Origin: Pararoseomonas sp. SCSIO 73927
Lineage (GTDB): Bacteria > Pseudomonadota > Alphaproteobacteria > Acetobacterales > Acetobacteraceae
Length of the DNA stretch: 64,000 nucleotides
Assembly (NCBI RefSeq): GCF_037040815.1
Contig: NZ_CP146232.1
Span: 4,992,001-5,056,000 of the forward strand
Direction of reading: 5' to 3'
The notes under the pieces are model-generated. The model was not told where the DNA came from, made no database searches, and saw only the letters and a list, made by a program, of their open reading frames with translations. The position numbers were made by a program, and so were the translations under genes. The stretch's first letter is position 1. Every line of letters starts with the position of its first letter. Of the stretch, positions 10,243-19,252 are shown piece by piece.

Positions 10243-10704
10243 TTACTCGGCCGCCAGATTGGCGGTGGGGGAAACGGGAGCGCGGCGATGGGCCTCCGCG
10301 CAGGAAGGCCGGGCCAGGTCGGCGATGGTCACGGCGGAGAGCGCGGCGCGCACCGCCTCGTTCACGGGATTCCAGCGGCCATGGATGGGGCAGTGCCCCT
10401 CCGCCTCGCAGCCACCGGAGCCACCGTCCACGCAGGCGGTCAGGGCGATCGGGCCGTCCATCGCCACCACCACCTCGGCGAGGCTGATGGCAGCGATCGG
10501 CCGCGCCGACCGGTGCCCGCCCCGCGCCCCGCGCTGCGCCTCGACGAGCCCGGCCTGGGAAAGGATGCGGAGCACCTTTGCCACCGTCGGCTCGGCGATG
10601 CCGGTTGCGGCGGAGAGGGACGGGGCGGTGTGCAGCCCACCCTCTCCACCCAGCCGGGCGAGGAGGACGACCGCGTAATCCGCGAGTTTGGACAGGCGAA
10701 GCAC
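10243..10704 (-). CDS. Rrf2-family regulator of the SUF operon
   Basis: Protein of 153 residues with a GTG start giving [17 protein letters not shown], the standard Rrf2/IscR opening. The winged helix-turn-helix covers about residues 27-55 ([15 protein letters not shown]). Three cysteines that could bind an Fe-S cluster are C91, C99 and C105, with His108 close by. It matches the SUF-associated Rrf2 group that is always encoded first in alphaproteobacterial suf operons and acts as a cluster-sensing repressor. The inverted repeat just upstream supports autoregulation of the whole operon. Confidence 0.92.
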   Translation of the reverse strand: MLRLSKLADYAVVLLARLGGEGGLHTAPSLSAATGIAEPTVAKVLRILSQAGLVEAQRGARGGHRSARPIAAISLAEVVVAMDGPIALTACVDGGSGGCEAEGHCPIHGRWNPVNEAVRAALSAVTIADLARPSCAEAHRRAPVSPTANLAAE

Positions 10705-10729
10705 GGTGATGTCCGGACCAGTGATCTGG

Positions 10730-10754
10730 ATACCAGACCCCAGCGGTCCGGTAT
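10730..10754. promoter_or_regulatory. Likely Rrf2 operator of the suf operon
   Basis: A 25-bp inverted repeat with arms ATACCAGACC and GGTCCGGTAT, complementary at 9 of 10 positions, and a 5-bp spacer CCAGC. It sits 26-50 bp upstream of the GTG start of the rrf2 gene. Size, symmetry and position match IscR/Rrf2 operators. A shorter palindrome, CCAG-TGAT-CTGG, lies at 10718-10729 between it and the gene. Binding is inferred. Confidence 0.7.
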
Positions 10755-10923
10755 GGCTGGGAAATGCGTCGCCACCCCTTCCATGTCAAGCCGCCCACGC
10801 CGGCGTGACCGGCAAAAACAACGACTTGAGAGTGATTCGCGGCTGGCATGCGGCCGGGCCATGACTTCCGCCACCCCGGCCCGCGGCCTAGAAGCGATGG
10901 GCGGAAGCGGAGAAGAAGCCCCG

Positions 10924-11601
10924 ATGACGGAAACGATGCGCCCCACCGACTTCATCGCCGCCGGCGAGGCCGCCCCTGCCAGACCCGTCCACCCCAGGCA
11001 CGCCGCCACGCTCCTCCTCTGGCGCGAATCCGACGGCGGGCTGGAGGTGCTGATGGGCGTGCGCAGCGTGAAGCACCGCTTCATGCCCAGCCGCCTCGTC
11101 TTCCCCGGCGGCCGCGTGGACTTGGAGGACCGCACCGCCCCGCTCCTCTCGGAGCTTCACCCCGGCACCCGACGCGCCCTGGAACGCCAGGCCCCGCCCC
11201 GGCTGTCCCGCGCCATAGCCGTTGCCGCCGCGCGGGAGCTGCTGGAGGAGACCGGCCTGATCCTCGGACGAATGGAGAAGGGGCGCCTCCACGCCGACCT
11301 CGCGCCGATGCGCTACCTCTGCCGCGCTGTCACCCCGCCGATGAGCCCGGTGCGCTTCAACGCCCGCTTCCTTACGGCCCCCGCCGAGGCTGTCAGCGGC
11401 GAGCTGGCCGGCTCCGGCGAGCTGGAGCACCTGGAGTACCACCGCGTGGACTCCACCCCGGCGCACGAGATGGCCCCGATCACCGCCAAGGTGCTGAAGG
11501 AGTTCCGCGACCTCATGGCCCTGCCGGAGGCCGAGCGCGAGACCCGCCCGATGATCTGGTACCAGGGCCGCGACACCCGCCGGCTGGAGCGGGGCGGGTA
11601 A
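10924..11601 (+). CDS. NUDIX hydrolase, NUDT19-like
   Basis: Protein of 225 residues. The NUDIX fold is seen in LVFPGGRVD and, after a long insertion, AAARELLEETGLIL, which carries the RExxEExG catalytic residues. The split box with a large insertion is characteristic of the NUDT19/RP2 branch, whose studied members hydrolyse CoA derivatives. The start at 10924 is preferred; an in-frame ATG at 10861 would add 21 residues. It is divergent from the suf operon and ends 2 bp before the convergent metallo-hydrolase gene. The substrate cannot be told from sequence. Confidence 0.8.
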   Translation: MTETMRPTDFIAAGEAAPARPVHPRHAATLLLWRESDGGLEVLMGVRSVKHRFMPSRLVFPGGRVDLEDRTAPLLSELHPGTRRALERQAPPRLSRAIAVAAARELLEETGLILGRMEKGRLHADLAPMRYLCRAVTPPMSPVRFNARFLTAPAEAVSGELAGSGELEHLEYHRVDSTPAHEMAPITAKVLKEFRDLMALPEAERETRPMIWYQGRDTRRLERGG

Positions 11602-11603
11602 GC

Positions 11604-12497
11604 TTAGACTGGGCGGAAGCGCCCGTCCTCCTCCAGGGACAGCCCTTCCCCCGCCAGCTTGAGCAGGTGCGCCAGAAGGCTGCGCGCCGCCGCCGGCACC
11701 AGCCGTTCCTCCAGCGCCGGACCGTAGACGGCCCGCACGAGCTCCGTCGCGGAGGCCGGCCCCGGCGCCGCGCGCAGCGCCGCCAGCACCGCCTCCTCCC
11801 GCTCCCGCCGGTGCGCGATCAGCGCCCGAATATACGGTCCGGGATCGTCCTGCGCCGGCCCGTGCCCGGGCAGCAGCAACCGGTCGCCCCGCGCCGCCAC
11901 CCGGTCCAGCGAGCGCATGTAATCCGCCATGTCCCCGTCGGGCGGGGAGACGACGCTGGTGGACCAGGCCATCACGTGGTCCGCGCTGAACAGCACGCCG
12001 GGCGGCGCCAGCGCCGCATCCGCATCCAGCGCGAAGCAGAGGTGGTTGGCGCAGTGGCCGGGCGTGTGCAGCGCCGTCAGCCGCCAGCCATCCCCCTCCA
12101 CCAAGGCCCCATCCGGCAGGCGCGTGTCGGGCGAGAAGTCGTGGTCGCCCCCCTCCCCCTCCGAGGCCGGAGTCAGGTGCGGCCCGAAGCCCAGGGTCTC
12201 CGCCCCCGTCGCTGCCCTCAGCGGCGCAGCGCCGGGCGAGTGGTCCCGGTGCGTGTGGGAGACGAGGATCCGCGTCACCCGCTCCCCCGTCACCGCGGCC
12301 AGCAAGGCGTCCAGGTGCGCCGCGTCCACCGGCCCGGGATCCAGCACCGCCACCTCGCCGCGCCCGATCAGGTAGGTGTTGGTGCCGCGGAAGGTGAAGG
12401 GCCCGGGATTACCGCAGATCACCCGCCGGATGCCCGGCGCGATCCACTCCACCTCTCCGGGCGCCAGGGGATCGTCCCGGCGGAACACAGGGTTCAT
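11604..12497 (-). CDS. MBL-fold metallo-hydrolase, LACTB2-like
   Basis: Protein of 297 residues. The metal-binding motif HTHRDH is at residues 81-86, followed by the further ligands in HTPGHCANH, SADH and PGHGP, so all zinc ligands are present. The C-terminal ~70 residues form a winged-helix-like tail (ALRAAPGPASATELVRAVYG) as in LACTB2/beta-lactamase-like nucleases and thioesterases. The start overlaps the stop of the upstream DMT transporter by 4 bp (ATGA). The role is unassigned; hydrolysis of a thioester or RNA would fit the family. Confidence 0.8.
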   Translation of the reverse strand: MNPVFRRDDPLAPGEVEWIAPGIRRVICGNPGPFTFRGTNTYLIGRGEVAVLDPGPVDAAHLDALLAAVTGERVTRILVSHTHRDHSPGAAPLRAATGAETLGFGPHLTPASEGEGGDHDFSPDTRLPDGALVEGDGWRLTALHTPGHCANHLCFALDADAALAPPGVLFSADHVMAWSTSVVSPPDGDMADYMRSLDRVAARGDRLLLPGHGPAQDDPGPYIRALIAHRREREEAVLAALRAAPGPASATELVRAVYGPALEERLVPAAARSLLAHLLKLAGEGLSLEEDGRFRPV

Positions 12498-13381
12498 CGC
12501 GCCCTCCTGAATTCGCCGCGGAGGACCAGAAAGCCCGCCCCCACGATCAGCACGCTTCCCGCCAGCATAGCCACGCCCGGCACCTCGCCCCAGACCAGCC
12601 AGCCCAGCAGCGCCGCCCAGAGTAGCCCGGTATAGGTGTAGGGCCCGAGGGAGGAGACCTGCGCGCTCGCGAAAGCCTCCGTGTTCAGCACCTGCCCCAC
12701 CCCGCCGATCAGCCCAATCAGCACCAGCATCGCAAGATCCGGCAGGCTCGGCGTGGTCCAGAAGAAGGGCAGGGCCAGCCCCGTCATTGCCGTCATCATC
12801 AGCGCCTGCCAGAGCACGATGGTGGTGCTCGCCTCCGTCGCCGAGAGCTGGCGCACCAGCATGGTGGAGAGCGCCGCGAAGAACCCGCCCAGGGCCGCGA
12901 CGAGGTAGCCCACCAGCATCCCCGCCCCGCCGGCAGCCACGCCCCGCCCCGCCCCCTGCCCTGCCGCGATCGCCAGCACGCCGACGAAGCCCATGATCAC
13001 GGCCGCCCAGCGCATCGCCCCCGGCCGCTCCCCCAGCCAGGGGATGGCGAGGAGGATGACGAAGAGCGGCTGCGTGTAGTTCAGCGCCGTCTGCTCGGCC
13101 AAGGGCAGCAGGGTGAGGGAGAAGAAGGCGCAGGCCATGCCCACCATGCCCGTGAAGGCCCGCACGGCATGTCCCCCCAGCCGCCGCGTCCGCAGCAGCG
13201 CCCCCATCCGCAGCCCCGCCGCGAGCACGATGGGAAGGGAGAAGACGTTCCGGAAGAACATCAGCTCCAGGAAGCTGTACCGGGCGCTCAGCGCCTTCAC
13301 GCAGGCGCCCATCACCGCGAAGCAGGCGGTGGCGCCGAGCATCATCAGCGCCCCGCGCCGGGCATCGTGCCGCAGCGCCAT
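12494..13381 (-). CDS. DMT-superfamily (EamA) transporter
   Basis: Protein of 295 residues with about ten hydrophobic segments and two EamA repeats. The N-terminal repeat begins at RRGALMMLGATACFAVMGA and the second near LVGYLVAALGGFFAAL. ALNYTQPLFVILLAIPWLGERP is the typical end of repeat one. Such proteins export metabolites or amino acids from the cytoplasm. The ATG shares one base with the stop of a second DMT gene upstream, and the open frame continuing into that gene is a shadow. The substrate is unknown. Confidence 0.85.
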   Translation of the reverse strand: MALRHDARRGALMMLGATACFAVMGACVKALSARYSFLELMFFRNVFSLPIVLAAGLRMGALLRTRRLGGHAVRAFTGMVGMACAFFSLTLLPLAEQTALNYTQPLFVILLAIPWLGERPGAMRWAAVIMGFVGVLAIAAGQGAGRGVAAGGAGMLVGYLVAALGGFFAALSTMLVRQLSATEASTTIVLWQALMMTAMTGLALPFFWTTPSLPDLAMLVLIGLIGGVGQVLNTEAFASAQVSSLGPYTYTGLLWAALLGWLVWGEVPGVAMLAGSVLIVGAGFLVLRGEFRRAR

Positions 13382-14295
13382 CAGCCCGCGCCCGCCGCGC
13401 GCGCCAGGCGTGCCCGCACCCTCTCGCGGTACAGGTTGTACAGCCCGGCGGCCACGACCACCGCCGCGCCCAGCACCGTCGTCGTCGCCGGCACGTCGCC
13501 CCAGACCACTAGGCCCAGCGCCGTGCCCATCACCAGCGTGGAGTACTCGAAGGGCGCCAGCAGCCCCACCGGCGCCAGGGCGAAGGCGCGGGCGAAAAGG
13601 AAATGCGCGCAGGCATTGCCGAAGCCCAGCACCAGGATCGCCGCCAGCCCGCCCGCCGAGGGCCAGCCCAGCGGCGGAAACAGCGGCAGCACCGCGATGC
13701 CGACGGGCACGTGCGCCACCATGAGCCAGAAGGTCACCCCCGCCGGCCGGTCCGTGCGCGACAGCACGCGCATCCACAGCCGCGTCAGCGCCATGAGCCC
13801 GACGCCCGCCAGCAGCAGCCCCGCCTCCCAGCGCCAGAGGTCGCCGCCCGGCCGCACCATCACCAGCACGCCGAGGAACCCTGCGAGGGTGGAGAGCCAG
13901 CGCCGCCACCCCACCACCTCGCCCAACAGCGGGATGGCCAGCAGCGTCATCGCCAGCGGCGCCATGGCGGCCACGGCGTAGCTGTCCCCCAGCGGCATGC
14001 CCCGCAGCCAGGCGAAGTAGAAGGTCACGGTCACCGCGCAGTGCAGCAGGCAGCGCCAGAACATCAGCCGGCGGTTCACGGCCCGCACCCGCCCCGGCGC
14101 CCGCCAGGCGCCGGTGATCGTCAGCACCGTGAGGGCGCCGATGGTCCCGCGAAGGATCATCGCCACCGCCACGCCGATCTCCGGCAGCACCCACTTCACC
14201 GCGGCGTCGGAGACGGTGACGATGGCGAAGCCCGCCGCGACGCAGCCGATCCCGCGCAGCGCATCCTCCGGCCGCGCCGGCTGAAGTTCAGGCAA
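13381..14295 (-). CDS. DMT-superfamily (EamA) transporter
   Basis: Protein of 304 residues from a TTG start that overlaps the end of the upstream hydratase gene by 8 bp. About ten transmembrane segments form two EamA repeats; AVAAMAPLAMTLLAIPLLGE closes the first and PFEYSTLVMGTALGLVVWGD the second. It is clearly related to, but diverged from, the transporter encoded just downstream, and the two could be tandem paralogues or form a heterodimer. The substrate is unknown. Confidence 0.82.
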   Translation of the reverse strand: MPELQPARPEDALRGIGCVAAGFAIVTVSDAAVKWVLPEIGVAVAMILRGTIGALTVLTITGAWRAPGRVRAVNRRLMFWRCLLHCAVTVTFYFAWLRGMPLGDSYAVAAMAPLAMTLLAIPLLGEVVGWRRWLSTLAGFLGVLVMVRPGGDLWRWEAGLLLAGVGLMALTRLWMRVLSRTDRPAGVTFWLMVAHVPVGIAVLPLFPPLGWPSAGGLAAILVLGFGNACAHFLFARAFALAPVGLLAPFEYSTLVMGTALGLVVWGDVPATTTVLGAAVVVAAGLYNLYRERVRARLARAAGAG

Positions 14296-15130
14296 AGCTG
14301 GCCTCGGCCTCCTGGCAGGTCGCGCCGTCCTCGTCCCGCGTCTCCAGCCGGATCACGCCCTCCGCGTCCCGCCGGCCCAGCAGCGTCAGGCGGCGCCCGT
14401 CGAAGCAGGGCCGCTTGCCGCGATAGGCGAAGCGCGCCAGCACCGTGCCGGGCCCCGCCCCCTCCCGCAGGGCCAGATCGAGGGCGTGCCGCGCCAGCAG
14501 CGTTGCCTGCAACGGCCCGTGCACCACCAGCCCGGGATAGCCCTCCTCCCCCGTGACATAGGGCTGGTCGTAGTGGATGCGGTGCCCGTTCCCCGTCAGC
14601 GCGGAGTAGCGGAACAGCATCACCGGATCGGGCACGAGAGAGGCCTCCAGCGCCCCCTCCAGGGCCGGCGCCGCCACCGCGGCTTTTACCGCCGCCCCCT
14701 CCGTGCCGCGATAGACGATGTCCTGCTCCTCCTCCACCAGCACGCCGCCCGGCCCGTGCAGCACATGCCCCACGGTAACGAAGACCAGCCGCCCGGAGCC
14801 CCCGGACTTCTCCTTCACGGAGAGAATGGTGCTGACGCGCCGCAGCGCGTCGCCCGTCCGCACCGGGGCGCGGAAGGTCACGCGCCCGCCCGCCCACATG
14901 CGGCGCGGCAGGTCGTGCACCGGGGGCAGGAAGCCGCCGCGGCGGGGATGGCCGTCCGGCCCCAGCCCGTCGGGCATGCGCCAGTCCTGGAAGAGGGTCC
15001 AGTGCCACAGCGCCGGCCATTCCGCCCCCTCGAGCGGCCGCCCGAGCGTCGCCGCCATGCCCTCGGCCAGGCGGGGATCCGCGCGGTCCTCGCGCTCCTC
15101 CTGCCGGCCCACATACGCCTCGAACGCCAT
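14288..15130 (-). CDS. MaoC-like/FAS1-type acyl-CoA hydratase (mesaconyl-C4-CoA hydratase-like)
   Basis: Protein of 280 residues. It has a double hot-dog architecture: the N-terminal half has MWAGGRVTFRAPVRTGD and the C-terminal half has FRYSALTGNGHRIHYDQPY and VVHGPLQATLLA, where the hydratase Asp/His side chains normally lie. The layout matches the HTD2/mesaconyl-C4-CoA hydratase group. ATG at 15130 gives the usual family start. It is first in a leftward run with the two DMT transporters and the metallo-hydrolase. Hydration or dehydration of a short branched acyl-CoA is the likely chemistry; the pathway is not clear from the neighbours. Confidence 0.72.
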   Translation of the reverse strand: MAFEAYVGRQEEREDRADPRLAEGMAATLGRPLEGAEWPALWHWTLFQDWRMPDGLGPDGHPRRGGFLPPVHDLPRRMWAGGRVTFRAPVRTGDALRRVSTILSVKEKSGGSGRLVFVTVGHVLHGPGGVLVEEEQDIVYRGTEGAAVKAAVAAPALEGALEASLVPDPVMLFRYSALTGNGHRIHYDQPYVTGEEGYPGLVVHGPLQATLLARHALDLALREGAGPGTVLARFAYRGKRPCFDGRRLTLLGRRDAEGVIRLETRDEDGATCQEAEASFA

Positions 15131-15226
15131 CGCCCCTGTCCCCTCCCCCGTGCCGGCGGGCAACTTACCCCGCTTTCCCGTCGCCGACAGGGCGGCGGAG
15201 CCGGAAGCTGGCATGCGCCGCCCCGC

Positions 15227-16861
15227 TCAATCCTCCCGGACGTAGAGCTTGTAGCCCTCGATCTCGCCCTGCTGCCGGTAGTGCCGGAACGCTTCCGCGA
15301 AGAGGGGGTGGCGGTTGAAGTACTCGATGAAGTCGAACTCCTTCCCGCACCAGGGAATGCCGACATGCCGCGTCACCAGCACCGCGGACGGCGGGGCGGC
15401 CGCGAAGACCTCCGCCACGGTGCGGAAGACGAAGTACTCGGCCCGGGACATCTCCCAGGTCTCGCGGTAGCGCTCCCCGCTCTCGGGGCAGGTGCTGTTC
15501 GCCCCCTGCAGCAGCCACAGGTTCATGAAGGGCAGCGTGGACTGGCTCCGGGCATAGTTCAGCGCCGGGTAGATCGGCCAGATGTCGGGCGTCAGGACCA
15601 GCAGCCGCTCGTTCCAGGCGTGCTCCCTCAGCCAGGCGGTCAGGCGCCCGGCCTTGGCGGTCTCGAACTCGATCTCACGGTACGGCGCCTCCCCTCCGCG
15701 CACCATGCCCAGGCACAGCGCCGCGGCCAGCAGGGCGGAGAGGGCCGGCGCCGCCCGGCGGGCACGGGCGGAGGGCAGCGCGCCGTCCAGCCAGCGCGCC
15801 GCCATCAGCCCGCCCGCCAGCCCGCCCAGCATGAAGGTGGGCGCCACGTGGTAGGTCCAGCCCTTGTGCTGCACCCAGGCCGCGAGGAAGGCCCCGCCCA
15901 TCGCGGCCCAGAGCGCCAGCACCAGCGGCCCGCCCGGCCGCGCCAGGCAGGCGGCGGAGACCAGCGCCAGCGCCAGCGCCGCCACCGACATGTTCGGCGT
16001 CAGCAGCGCGCTGAGCGCGGAGAGCCCGCCGAGATCGACGTAGTAGTCCCAGACCAGGGGCAGGACATGCCCGAAGAAGTCGGGGAAGAGCAGGGGGATG
16101 GAGGCCAGGTAGAGCAGCCAGACCCCCGCCAAGCTCCAGGGCACCGGGTCCTTCAGCGCCCGCAGCGCCCCCGCCCAGCCGGCCGTGGCGGCCGCGCGCA
16201 GCAGCACCGCCGCCTCCACCAGCAGCGGCACGCCGAGGAAGTGCGGCTTCAGCGCGAAGCCCAGCGCCGCCAGCACCGCCACCCCGAAGGTCATCCGCCG
16301 GCCCGTGGGCATGCCCAGCATCCGCCGCGCCGCCAGCACCGCGTAGGGAATGGCGGCGCCGCCCATCAGCACCTCGCGCTGGCCGAAATCATAGCCCGGC
16401 AGCACCAGGGCCAGCGGCACCAGCGCGCCCAGCGCCGCCCGCTCCACCGGCCCCAGCGGCATGTCCCGCGCCATCCGCGCCACCAGCCACCAGCACAGCC
16501 CTGCCAGCGCCACGAGACAGAGGAGAAGCGCCCCCACCCCGTCCAGCGGCGTCCATTCCGCGAGATAGCCGGGGACGAGGTTCAGCACGAAGATCAGCGG
16601 TGGGTTGACGTCGATCAGCTCGGAGTACAGCCGCTCCCCCGCGATCCAGCGCTGGGTGAAGTTCAGCACCGCCGCCACGTCGTGGTTCAGCGGCGGAGAG
16701 AGCACGACGGCGAGGAAGAAGAGCGCCGGCAGCAGCGCCACCGCCCGCCAGAGCCGCCCGGCCAGGGCGGGCGAGACCGCCATCGACGCCAGTACGGGGC
16801 GGCGCCCGATCGAGACGCCTGGCGCCTGGTTGGGCAGGGAGGGGGGGACGGGAGCGTTCAT
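15227..16861 (-). CDS. GT39/ArnT-like integral membrane glycosyltransferase (putative)
   Basis: Protein of 544 residues with about 10-12 hydrophobic helices over the first ~400 residues and a soluble C-terminal tail of ~140 residues. The first large loop carries an Asp after the first helix (SPPLNHDVAAVLNFTQRW) and a second one in ELIDVNPPLIF, the layout of GT-C/PMT-type glycosyltransferases that take sugars from polyprenyl-phosphate donors. The ATG at 16861 is tentative because the frame stays open upstream and no good ribosome-binding site is seen. It is divergent from a methyltransferase/GT2/SMR-like cluster that could make its lipid-linked donor. Confidence 0.65.
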   Translation of the reverse strand: MNAPVPPSLPNQAPGVSIGRRPVLASMAVSPALAGRLWRAVALLPALFFLAVVLSPPLNHDVAAVLNFTQRWIAGERLYSELIDVNPPLIFVLNLVPGYLAEWTPLDGVGALLLCLVALAGLCWWLVARMARDMPLGPVERAALGALVPLALVLPGYDFGQREVLMGGAAIPYAVLAARRMLGMPTGRRMTFGVAVLAALGFALKPHFLGVPLLVEAAVLLRAAATAGWAGALRALKDPVPWSLAGVWLLYLASIPLLFPDFFGHVLPLVWDYYVDLGGLSALSALLTPNMSVAALALALVSAACLARPGGPLVLALWAAMGGAFLAAWVQHKGWTYHVAPTFMLGGLAGGLMAARWLDGALPSARARRAAPALSALLAAALCLGMVRGGEAPYREIEFETAKAGRLTAWLREHAWNERLLVLTPDIWPIYPALNYARSQSTLPFMNLWLLQGANSTCPESGERYRETWEMSRAEYFVFRTVAEVFAAAPPSAVLVTRHVGIPWCGKEFDFIEYFNRHPLFAEAFRHYRQQGEIEGYKLYVRED

Positions 16862-17114
16862 GCCGGAGGGATCTGCGGTCGCATCCTGTGTGGGCGGGGC
16901 GGGCGGCGCAACCGGCGCCACCCGGCCTGCGGGGTTTGTACCCCCGAACCCCTTAACAATGGACAGGGATTGCGGCGGCCCCTGGGCGGGGCTGCCTTGT
17001 CCCCGCCGCACCCCCCTGCCACAAGCGGCCCGCTGGAGCGGACGGGGAGGCCCCCACCGCTCCCCCTCCCCCGCCGGATCCCTGGTCCGGGCCGCCAGGC
17101 CCTCGGAGCCCCGC

Positions 17115-17840
17115 TTGGAAGACGCCGAATACGACCTGATGGACGCCGCGGAGGACGGCATGTGGTGGTACCGCGCCGTCCACGCCCGCCTGCTGGACGT
17201 GCTGCGTCGCCGCCCCGGCCGGGCCGCCCTGCCCGTGCTGGACGCCGGCTGCGGCACGGGCGGCTTCCTCCGCCGCTTCTCCAACTCCATCCCCCGCGCC
17301 GCCATCGGGCTGGACTACAACCCCCGCGCCGCCGGCCGCGCCGCTGCCAAGTCCGGCCTGCCCGCTGCCGGCGGCACGGTGAACGCCCTGCCCTTCCCCG
17401 ATGCCAGCTTCGGCGCCGCCGTCTCCGTGGACGTGATCTGCCACGCCGGCGTGGACGAGGCGGCGGCCCTGGCGGAGCTGCGCCGCGTCCTCGCCCCCGG
17501 CGCCACCCTCGTGCTGAACCTGCCCGCCTATGCCTGGCTGCACTCCGCCCACGACCTGCGGGTGCACACGGCGCGGCGCTACACCACCGCCGGCGCCGCG
17601 CAACTTCTCCGCCGCGCCGGCTTCGCCGAGGTCTCGGCCGGCTACTGGAACAGCGTCCTGCTCCCTCTCATGGTCGTGCAGCGCAAGGTCCTGGCCCGGG
17701 GCGAGGGCCATGCGAGCGACGTGTCGGAGTTCCCGCGCTGGCTGGACCGCCTCCTCTACGGCGCGACGGAGGCGGAGCGCCGCCTTCCCCTGCCCATGCC
17801 CGCCGGCGGCTCCGTGCTGGTTGCCGCAACCCGCCCTTGA
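17115..17840 (+). CDS. Class I SAM-dependent methyltransferase
   Basis: Protein of about 241 residues. Motif I is VLDAGCGTGGFLRRF, followed by ALPFPDASFGAAVSVDVICH and LRRVLAPGATLVLNLPA, so this is a Rossmann-fold SAM methyltransferase. The start is uncertain: a TTG at 17115 with CGGAG upstream keeps EYDLMDAAEDGMWWYRAVHARL, which corresponds to the conserved N-terminal motif of this group, while the ATG at 17139 would cut it. The stop overlaps an ATG of the following GT2 frame. Context suggests modification of a sugar or lipid-linked intermediate (inference). Confidence 0.78.
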   Translation: MEDAEYDLMDAAEDGMWWYRAVHARLLDVLRRRPGRAALPVLDAGCGTGGFLRRFSNSIPRAAIGLDYNPRAAGRAAAKSGLPAAGGTVNALPFPDASFGAAVSVDVICHAGVDEAAALAELRRVLAPGATLVLNLPAYAWLHSAHDLRVHTARRYTTAGAAQLLRRAGFAEVSAGYWNSVLLPLMVVQRKVLARGEGHASDVSEFPRWLDRLLYGATEAERRLPLPMPAGGSVLVAATRP

Positions 17841-17929
17841 TGCGCCATTCTTCCGACGCATCCGTCCCACCAACTGTCCGGCCATCACCCGCCGAGGACC
17901 CGCCCGCCATGCGGAACCAGGAAGGCCCC

Positions 17930-18910
17930 ATGCCCAGCGTCGCCCCCTTCGCCGAGACGGTCGGCCTCTCCATCGTCGTGCCCGTGTACCGGGGCGCGGC
18001 CACGGTCGGCACCCTCGTCGCCGCGCTCTCGGAGCTCCGCCCGGCGGGCGGGATCGAGATCGTGCTGGTGAATGACGGCTCCCCCGACAATTCCGGCGAG
18101 GTCTGCCGGGCGCTGGCCGAGACAGCCACCGTCCCCCTCACCTATGTCGAGCACGCCCGGAACTTCGGCGAGCACAACGCGGTCATGTCCGGCCTCCGCG
18201 TCGCGCGCGGCGCCTACGTCATCACCATGGACGACGACCTGCAGAACCCGCCGGAGGAGGTGCTGAAGCTCTACGACCACGCCCGCCTCGGCGGCTTCGA
18301 CGTGGTCTACACCCGTTACGCGGTGAAGGAGCACGAGGGCTGGCGCAACCTCGGCAGCCGCTTCGCCAACGGCGTCGCGGACCTGCTGATCGATAAGCCG
18401 AAGGGCCTCTATCTCTCCTCCTTCCGCTGCATGTCCGCGCTGGTCGTGCGGGAGATCACGCGCTACGCCGGCCCCTACCCCTATATCGACGGCCTGATCA
18501 TGCAGGTGACGCAGCGCATCGACTCGATCGAGGTGCGCCACCTCAAGCGCGCGGAGGGGCACAGCAACTACACGCTGCGCCGCCTCGTGCGGCTCTGGCT
18601 CAACCTCGCCACCAACTTCTCGCTCCTCCCCGTGCGCCTCGCCGTCTTCGCGGGCGTCGCCATGGGCGTGCTCGGCGTGATCGCCGCGCTCTTCGTGATC
18701 GCGGAGGCGCTGACGGGCGACCCGCCCTCCGGCTGGGCCTCCACCATGACGGTGACGCTGCTCATCTCCGGCGTGCAGTTCCTCATCCTCGGCGTGCTCG
18801 GGGAATATGTCGGCCGCGCCTTCCTCTCGGCCAACGGCACGCCCCAGGGCGTGGTGCGCGAGGTGGTGCGCGCGCGCCCCGCCATGCCCCGGGTGGAGGA
18901 CGCGGCATGA
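17930..18910 (+). CDS. GT2 polyprenyl-phosphate glycosyltransferase, ArnC/DPMS-like
   Basis: Protein of 326 residues. The GT-A domain begins LSIVVPVYRGAATVGTLV and holds the nucleotide and metal motifs VLVNDGSPDNS and MDDDLQNPPEE. Two C-terminal transmembrane helices (LAVFAGVAMGVLGVIAALFV and LLISGVQFLILGVLGEYVGR) are typical of ArnC/dolichol-phosphate-mannose-synthase-like enzymes that load a sugar on undecaprenyl phosphate at the inner membrane. The ATG at 17930 follows AGGAAGG; in-frame ATGs at 17840 and 17909 are alternatives. The SMR-like gene starts within its last four bases. Confidence 0.85.
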   Translation: MPSVAPFAETVGLSIVVPVYRGAATVGTLVAALSELRPAGGIEIVLVNDGSPDNSGEVCRALAETATVPLTYVEHARNFGEHNAVMSGLRVARGAYVITMDDDLQNPPEEVLKLYDHARLGGFDVVYTRYAVKEHEGWRNLGSRFANGVADLLIDKPKGLYLSSFRCMSALVVREITRYAGPYPYIDGLIMQVTQRIDSIEVRHLKRAEGHSNYTLRRLVRLWLNLATNFSLLPVRLAVFAGVAMGVLGVIAALFVIAEALTGDPPSGWASTMTVTLLISGVQFLILGVLGEYVGRAFLSANGTPQGVVREVVRARPAMPRVEDAA

Positions 18911-19242
18911 CCCTGCACTGGCTCATGCTGGCGGCCGCCATCCTCACCTCGCTGGGCGGCCAGGTGCTGCTGAAGTCCGGCGCGGTGGCGGAGGGCGGCT
19001 TCGTCTCCCAGCTCTTCCGCCCCCAGACCATCCTCGGCCTCGGCCTCTACGGCGGCGCCGCCCTCCTCTACATCGTGGCGCTGCGGAAGATCCCGATGTC
19101 GGTCGCCCTGCCCTGCACCGCCGCCTCCTACGTCGTGGCGGTGCTGGTTGGCCACTTCGCCTTCGGCGAGGCGCTGGGCGCGCAGAAGATCGCCGCCATC
19201 GCCCTCATCAGCGCCGGCGTCGTCGTCCTCGCCACGGCCTGA
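18907..19242 (+). CDS. Small EamA/SMR-like membrane protein, ArnE/ArnF-like
   Basis: Protein of 111 residues with four predicted transmembrane helices. HWLMLAAAILTSLGGQVLLKSG and the C-terminal GEALGAQKIAAIALISAGVV resemble the SMR/ArnE family. Overlap by 4 bp with the GT2 gene indicates coupled translation. In the arn system ArnE/ArnF flip the lipid-linked aminoarabinose, so a flippase for the product of the adjacent GT2 enzyme is the natural guess. A plain drug/metabolite exporter cannot be excluded. Confidence 0.75.
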   Translation: MTLHWLMLAAAILTSLGGQVLLKSGAVAEGGFVSQLFRPQTILGLGLYGGAALLYIVALRKIPMSVALPCTAASYVVAVLVGHFAFGEALGAQKIAAIALISAGVVVLATA

Positions 19243-19252
19243 GGGGCGCGGC

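Noticed and set aside
14486..17839. A rightward open frame of more than 1100 codons before the GT2 gene
   Set aside because: It is antisense to the hydratase and membrane glycosyltransferase genes, with Arg/Gln/His-rich composition typical of high-GC shadow frames. Only the part from 17930 encodes a recognisable protein.
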